From positions 180,231-244,230 of the forward strand of contig JADIYN010000001.1 in NCBI GenBank assembly GCA_016705335.1: a stretch of 64,000 bases of DNA, written 5' to 3'. Both the position numbers and the translations under genes were made by a program. The notes beneath the pieces were generated by a model, which saw nothing but the letters and a program-made list of their open reading frames with translations, did no database searches and had not been told where the DNA came from. Source of the DNA: Draconibacterium sp. GTDB taxonomy: Bacteria > Bacteroidota > Bacteroidia > Bacteroidales > Prolixibacteraceae. This document shows, in pieces, positions 62,028 through 64,000 of the stretch (position 1 is its first letter; each line of letters begins with the position of its first letter).

Positions 62028-62030
62028 TCG

Positions 62031-62327
62031 CTAAAAATTCATACCCCCAAAAATTCCGGCAAGTACGCCAAGCATGGCTAAAATAACAGTTACGATGGCA
62101 ATTAAAAACCCACTGCCAAATGCAATCCATGCCCAAAGTTTTGCATTTTTACTTGCATCGAGTGCACCTTGAATGTCGCCTGAATTCCACCTTGAATTTA
62201 CCTGTGCCGCAAAAACTATTGAAACAATTCCCAGAATCTGGCAACAGAAAATTGTTGTAAGTATTGCAAAAACCAAATAGTTGGGTGGGGGAGTTTGTGG
62301 TTGTTGAAATTGTTGTTGTTCGTTCAT
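62031..62327 (-). CDS. CD225/dispanin-type small membrane protein
   Basis: 98 residues. A Gln/Pro-rich N-terminus (MNEQQQFQQPQTPPPNY) precedes two hydrophobic segments (about 18-42 and 68-95). Between them is the CD225-like cytoplasmic loop FCCQILGIVSIVFAAQVNSRWNSGD with small residues and ALDASKNAKLWAWIA. This fits the dispanin/IFITM-like family (also DUF4190-like). Function in bacteria is unknown. It heads the two-gene transcript with DUF2752. Confidence 0.82.
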   Translation of the reverse strand: MNEQQQFQQPQTPPPNYLVFAILTTIFCCQILGIVSIVFAAQVNSRWNSGDIQGALDASKNAKLWAWIAFGSGFLIAIVTVILAMLGVLAGIFGGMNF

Positions 62328-62359
62328 AACTTAAAGTTTAAAGTTTCATTTGTTTCCAA

Positions 62360-62367
62360 CAAATCTA
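62360..62367 (-). promoter_or_regulatory. -7-like box TAGATTTG
   Basis: On the minus strand TAGATTTG matches TAnnTTTG and lies 32 bases before the CD225-type start. A TTTG at 62382-62385 is only 14 bases away, short for a -33 element. Confidence 0.4.
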
Positions 62368-62384
62368 ACTGATGATTTTCACAA

Positions 62385-62603
62385 ATGAAACAGAAAAGAC
62401 CATTTGATCATAAAAAAAGTAGAATTTTAAATTTCATCGTTAATCCTTACCAAAAGCGAGGATTGAATAGTGCGGATAAACAAAAGCTTATTCTCAAAAT
62501 TTATTTAAAGATTTATTCCATTATTAAGAATGGCATTTTAATGGACAATTCGTCAGTCAAAGCAGAAGTAGCATTAACATTTTTCAAAAACATCTCCTTT
62601 TAA
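62385..62603 (+). CDS. possible small basic protein, unsupported
   Basis: A 72-residue open frame from ATG 62385 (MKQKRPFDHKKSRILNF...). It is Lys-rich and has no recognised domain, signal or partner. It is the only open frame in the 374-base gap 62328-62701, which otherwise holds the CD225-type promoter box. It may be noncoding; I keep it only so the gap is described. Confidence 0.2.
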   Translation: MKQKRPFDHKKSRILNFIVNPYQKRGLNSADKQKLILKIYLKIYSIIKNGILMDNSSVKAEVALTFFKNISF

Positions 62604-62701
62604 CAAGTTATTAACATTTTTAAATTAAACCTATAAAAGATAAATAAGTCTTAATATGTGAAAACAATTAATTTATACGAAAAAACAAAAAGATTACAGA
62701 A

Positions 62702-64000
62702 ATGCGGAATTTACTTTTATCATTATCGATATTACTTAATTTGGAAACGTTTGGGAGTTTTACAGAAGAGTACGATGCTTTTTCTGACGACGATAAACCC
62801 GGCACAATTAAGGGCGAAATCATAGAGGAATCAACGGGTCATGCAATGGAATATGCCAATGTTGCCATTTACAATGTAACGGATTCATCACTTGTAACAG
62901 GTGGAATTACAAATGAAAAAGGAGAGTTCGAAATAAAAGGCATGCAAATGGGTGAGTATTATCTCGAAGCTCAATTTATTGGTTTTGAAAAATCGAAAGT
63001 TGACGATATTATTCTTGACAAGGAAACCCCCTCGTTTAATTCAGGTAAGATCAAACTTAGCCCATCGGCAGTTGCGTTGGAAAGTGTGAACGTGGTGGCA
63101 GATAAAGCGGCAGTAGAATATAAACTGGATAAAAAAGTAGTAAATGTAAGCCAGGTTTACAGTGCTGCCGGTGGTTCAGCAGCCAATGTTCTGGAAAACA
63201 CGCCCTCGGTTCAGGTTGACATTGAAGGAAATGTAACTTTACGTGGTTCAGGTAGTTTTACGGTTTTAATCGATGGCCGGCCGAGCGTACTGCAGGGGTG
63301 ATGCGCTGCGCCAAATTCCGGCTTCGCTTTGAGAATATCGAAATTATCACAAATCCATCAGCAAAATACGAACCCGATGGAAGCGGCTAATTATTAACCT
63401 CATTACAAAAGAATTGATGAACGGGCTCAGTGGAATGGTAAATGCTTCAATCGGAACGGGGATAAATACAGCGGGATTTTACATTGAACTACCGCACCGA
63501 AAAATTTAATTTTTTCTTTGTGCTGATTGGCGCGATGAAACAAATTACGGGAAAAATTCTCCGAAACGGGAATTTTACCGACACAAACAAGATTTGTAAA
63601 TGTTAATGGCGACAGGAATTTTATTCGTGGCGGCCAAAATTTCAAAGGCGGGCTCGATTTCTACCTGTCGAAAAAACCACGCTAACCTTTCGGGGGAAGT
63701 GGGAAAATCAAAAAACAACCGCTCGGGAAGAACTTATTAAAGAATACACAATTCCACGGTCAACCGATGTTTTTCGCTAAACCAGGAATTATCATTCAGA
63801 AAACGATTTCTACAACGGCACCGCAAACCTTCAGCATAAATTTAAAACCGAAGGACATAAAGTGATGGCAATATTTTATTCTGGCGAGACCGGATTCGAT
63901 GGCGATGACGAAAATGAAATGCTAACCGATGAAAACTACAATCCTACGGGAACATATCGCCCTGGTAAAACTTCTGAAGAAGAAGACTGAAAATGATCTC
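62702..64000 (+). CDS. TonB-dependent receptor, N-terminal part, broken by many frameshifts, runs off window
   Basis: The first frame (62702-63301) has a signal-like N-terminus, then a carboxypeptidase-regulatory-like domain (about 35-120: GTIKGEIIEESTGHAMEYAN, GGITNEKGEFEIKGMQMGEY) and a plug domain (about 135-200: YKLDKKVVNVSQ, SAANVLENTPSVQVDIEGNV, TLRGSGSFTVLIDGRPS). After the stop at 63301 other frames resume with IENIEIITNPSAKYEPDG-type plug text and then barrel strands, matching the outer-membrane beta-barrel TonB receptor family. At least five frame changes occur in the last 700 bases, so residue numbers beyond 63300 are not reliable. The gene continues past the window. Ligand unknown. 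Confidence 0.7.

Noticed and set aside
1..64000. Programmed frameshifting as the cause of split genes
   Set aside because: Breaks occur in unrelated genes, at different motifs, mostly as single lost bases in homopolymers, so sequencing error explains them better.
1..64000. CRISPR array, insertion sequence, prophage or integrase
   Set aside because: No regularly spaced direct repeats, transposase, recombinase or phage gene was found on either strand.

Overview
The window comes from an AT-rich Bacteroidota genome, most like the marine or gut Bacteroidales/Marinilabiliales that live on polysaccharides. This is inferred from several signs: type IX secretion (T9SS) C-terminal sorting tails on three proteins, a one-protein hybrid two-component system, many lipoprotein signals, TonB-plug-type proteins, TAnnTTTG promoter-like boxes, and a carbohydrate-active gene set. 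I see no rRNA, CRISPR array, transposase, integrase or phage gene. The one RNA gene found is a tRNA-Arg(CCT). The sequence looks like an uncorrected draft. Some 20 genes are split by 1-base indels, mostly lost bases in homopolymers, and in each complete case the split pieces rejoin into a family-typical protein whose corrected length is a whole number of codons. I therefore annotate full reconstructed spans as single CDSs and state where each frame breaks.

Layout. 1-4.5 kb: a YD-repeat-like lipoprotein and a tandem-rhodanese lipoprotein (+) face a minus-strand sulfur-trafficking set of two YeeE/YedE half-transporters and two membrane-anchored rhodanese-like proteins that lack the catalytic Cys. 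4.5-8.4 kb (-): a short-chain dehydrogenase, an extended SDR, a CPBP-type membrane protease homologue, an outer-membrane barrel and a sirtuin. 8.4-13.2 kb: dnaG, a flavin-binding PPOX-like protein, a small secreted protein made of four WMxN repeats, and a T9SS-tailed metallophosphoesterase homologue. 13.5-20.2 kb: a membrane-anchored TPR protein (+) abuts a minus-strand operon of c-type cytochrome lipoprotein, POTRA-less Omp85-like barrel, a cupredoxin/NapH-NosR-type polyferredoxin fusion, and a membrane-anchored FG-GAP/VCBS propeller. This looks like a multi-protein envelope electron-transfer system and is my main candidate for something undescribed.

20.3-33 kb (-): a large MG2/TonB-plug protein, then a planctomycete-style module (DUF2231-cytochrome-LRR-CHB_HEX-discoidin fusion, DUF1501, PSCyt1/DUF1549/DUF1553, NHL propeller), then a fused FAD-linked 2-hydroxyacid dehydrogenase/FeS protein. 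33-41 kb: carbohydrate genes, namely a Tat-exported pyruvyl-transferase-fold protein, a GH35-like enzyme, a CE15-like glucuronoyl esterase, a SASA-type acetylesterase and a Tat-exported TIM-barrel isomerase. 41-46.3 kb: a membrane coiled-coil protein, a sigma-54 NtrC-type regulator and its likely hybrid kinase. 46.5-61.2 kb: a GH31 enzyme, a 1301-residue T9SS protein with two lamin-tail-like domains and four C-terminal repeats, a hybrid two-component system, and two tandem DUF4832-type proteins. 61.2-64 kb: tRNA-Arg, DUF2752 and CD225/dispanin-type membrane proteins, and the start of a TonB-dependent receptor that breaks up through many indels at the window end.

Functional reading (inference): the right half is a substrate-responsive carbohydrate locus without a SusC/SusD pair. 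Its esterases, GH35 and GH31 would trim an acylated, uronic-acid-containing glycan, and the HTCS would sense the products. The planctomycete-type cytochrome module and the 2-hydroxyacid dehydrogenase suggest oxidative steps on sugars or sugar acids.
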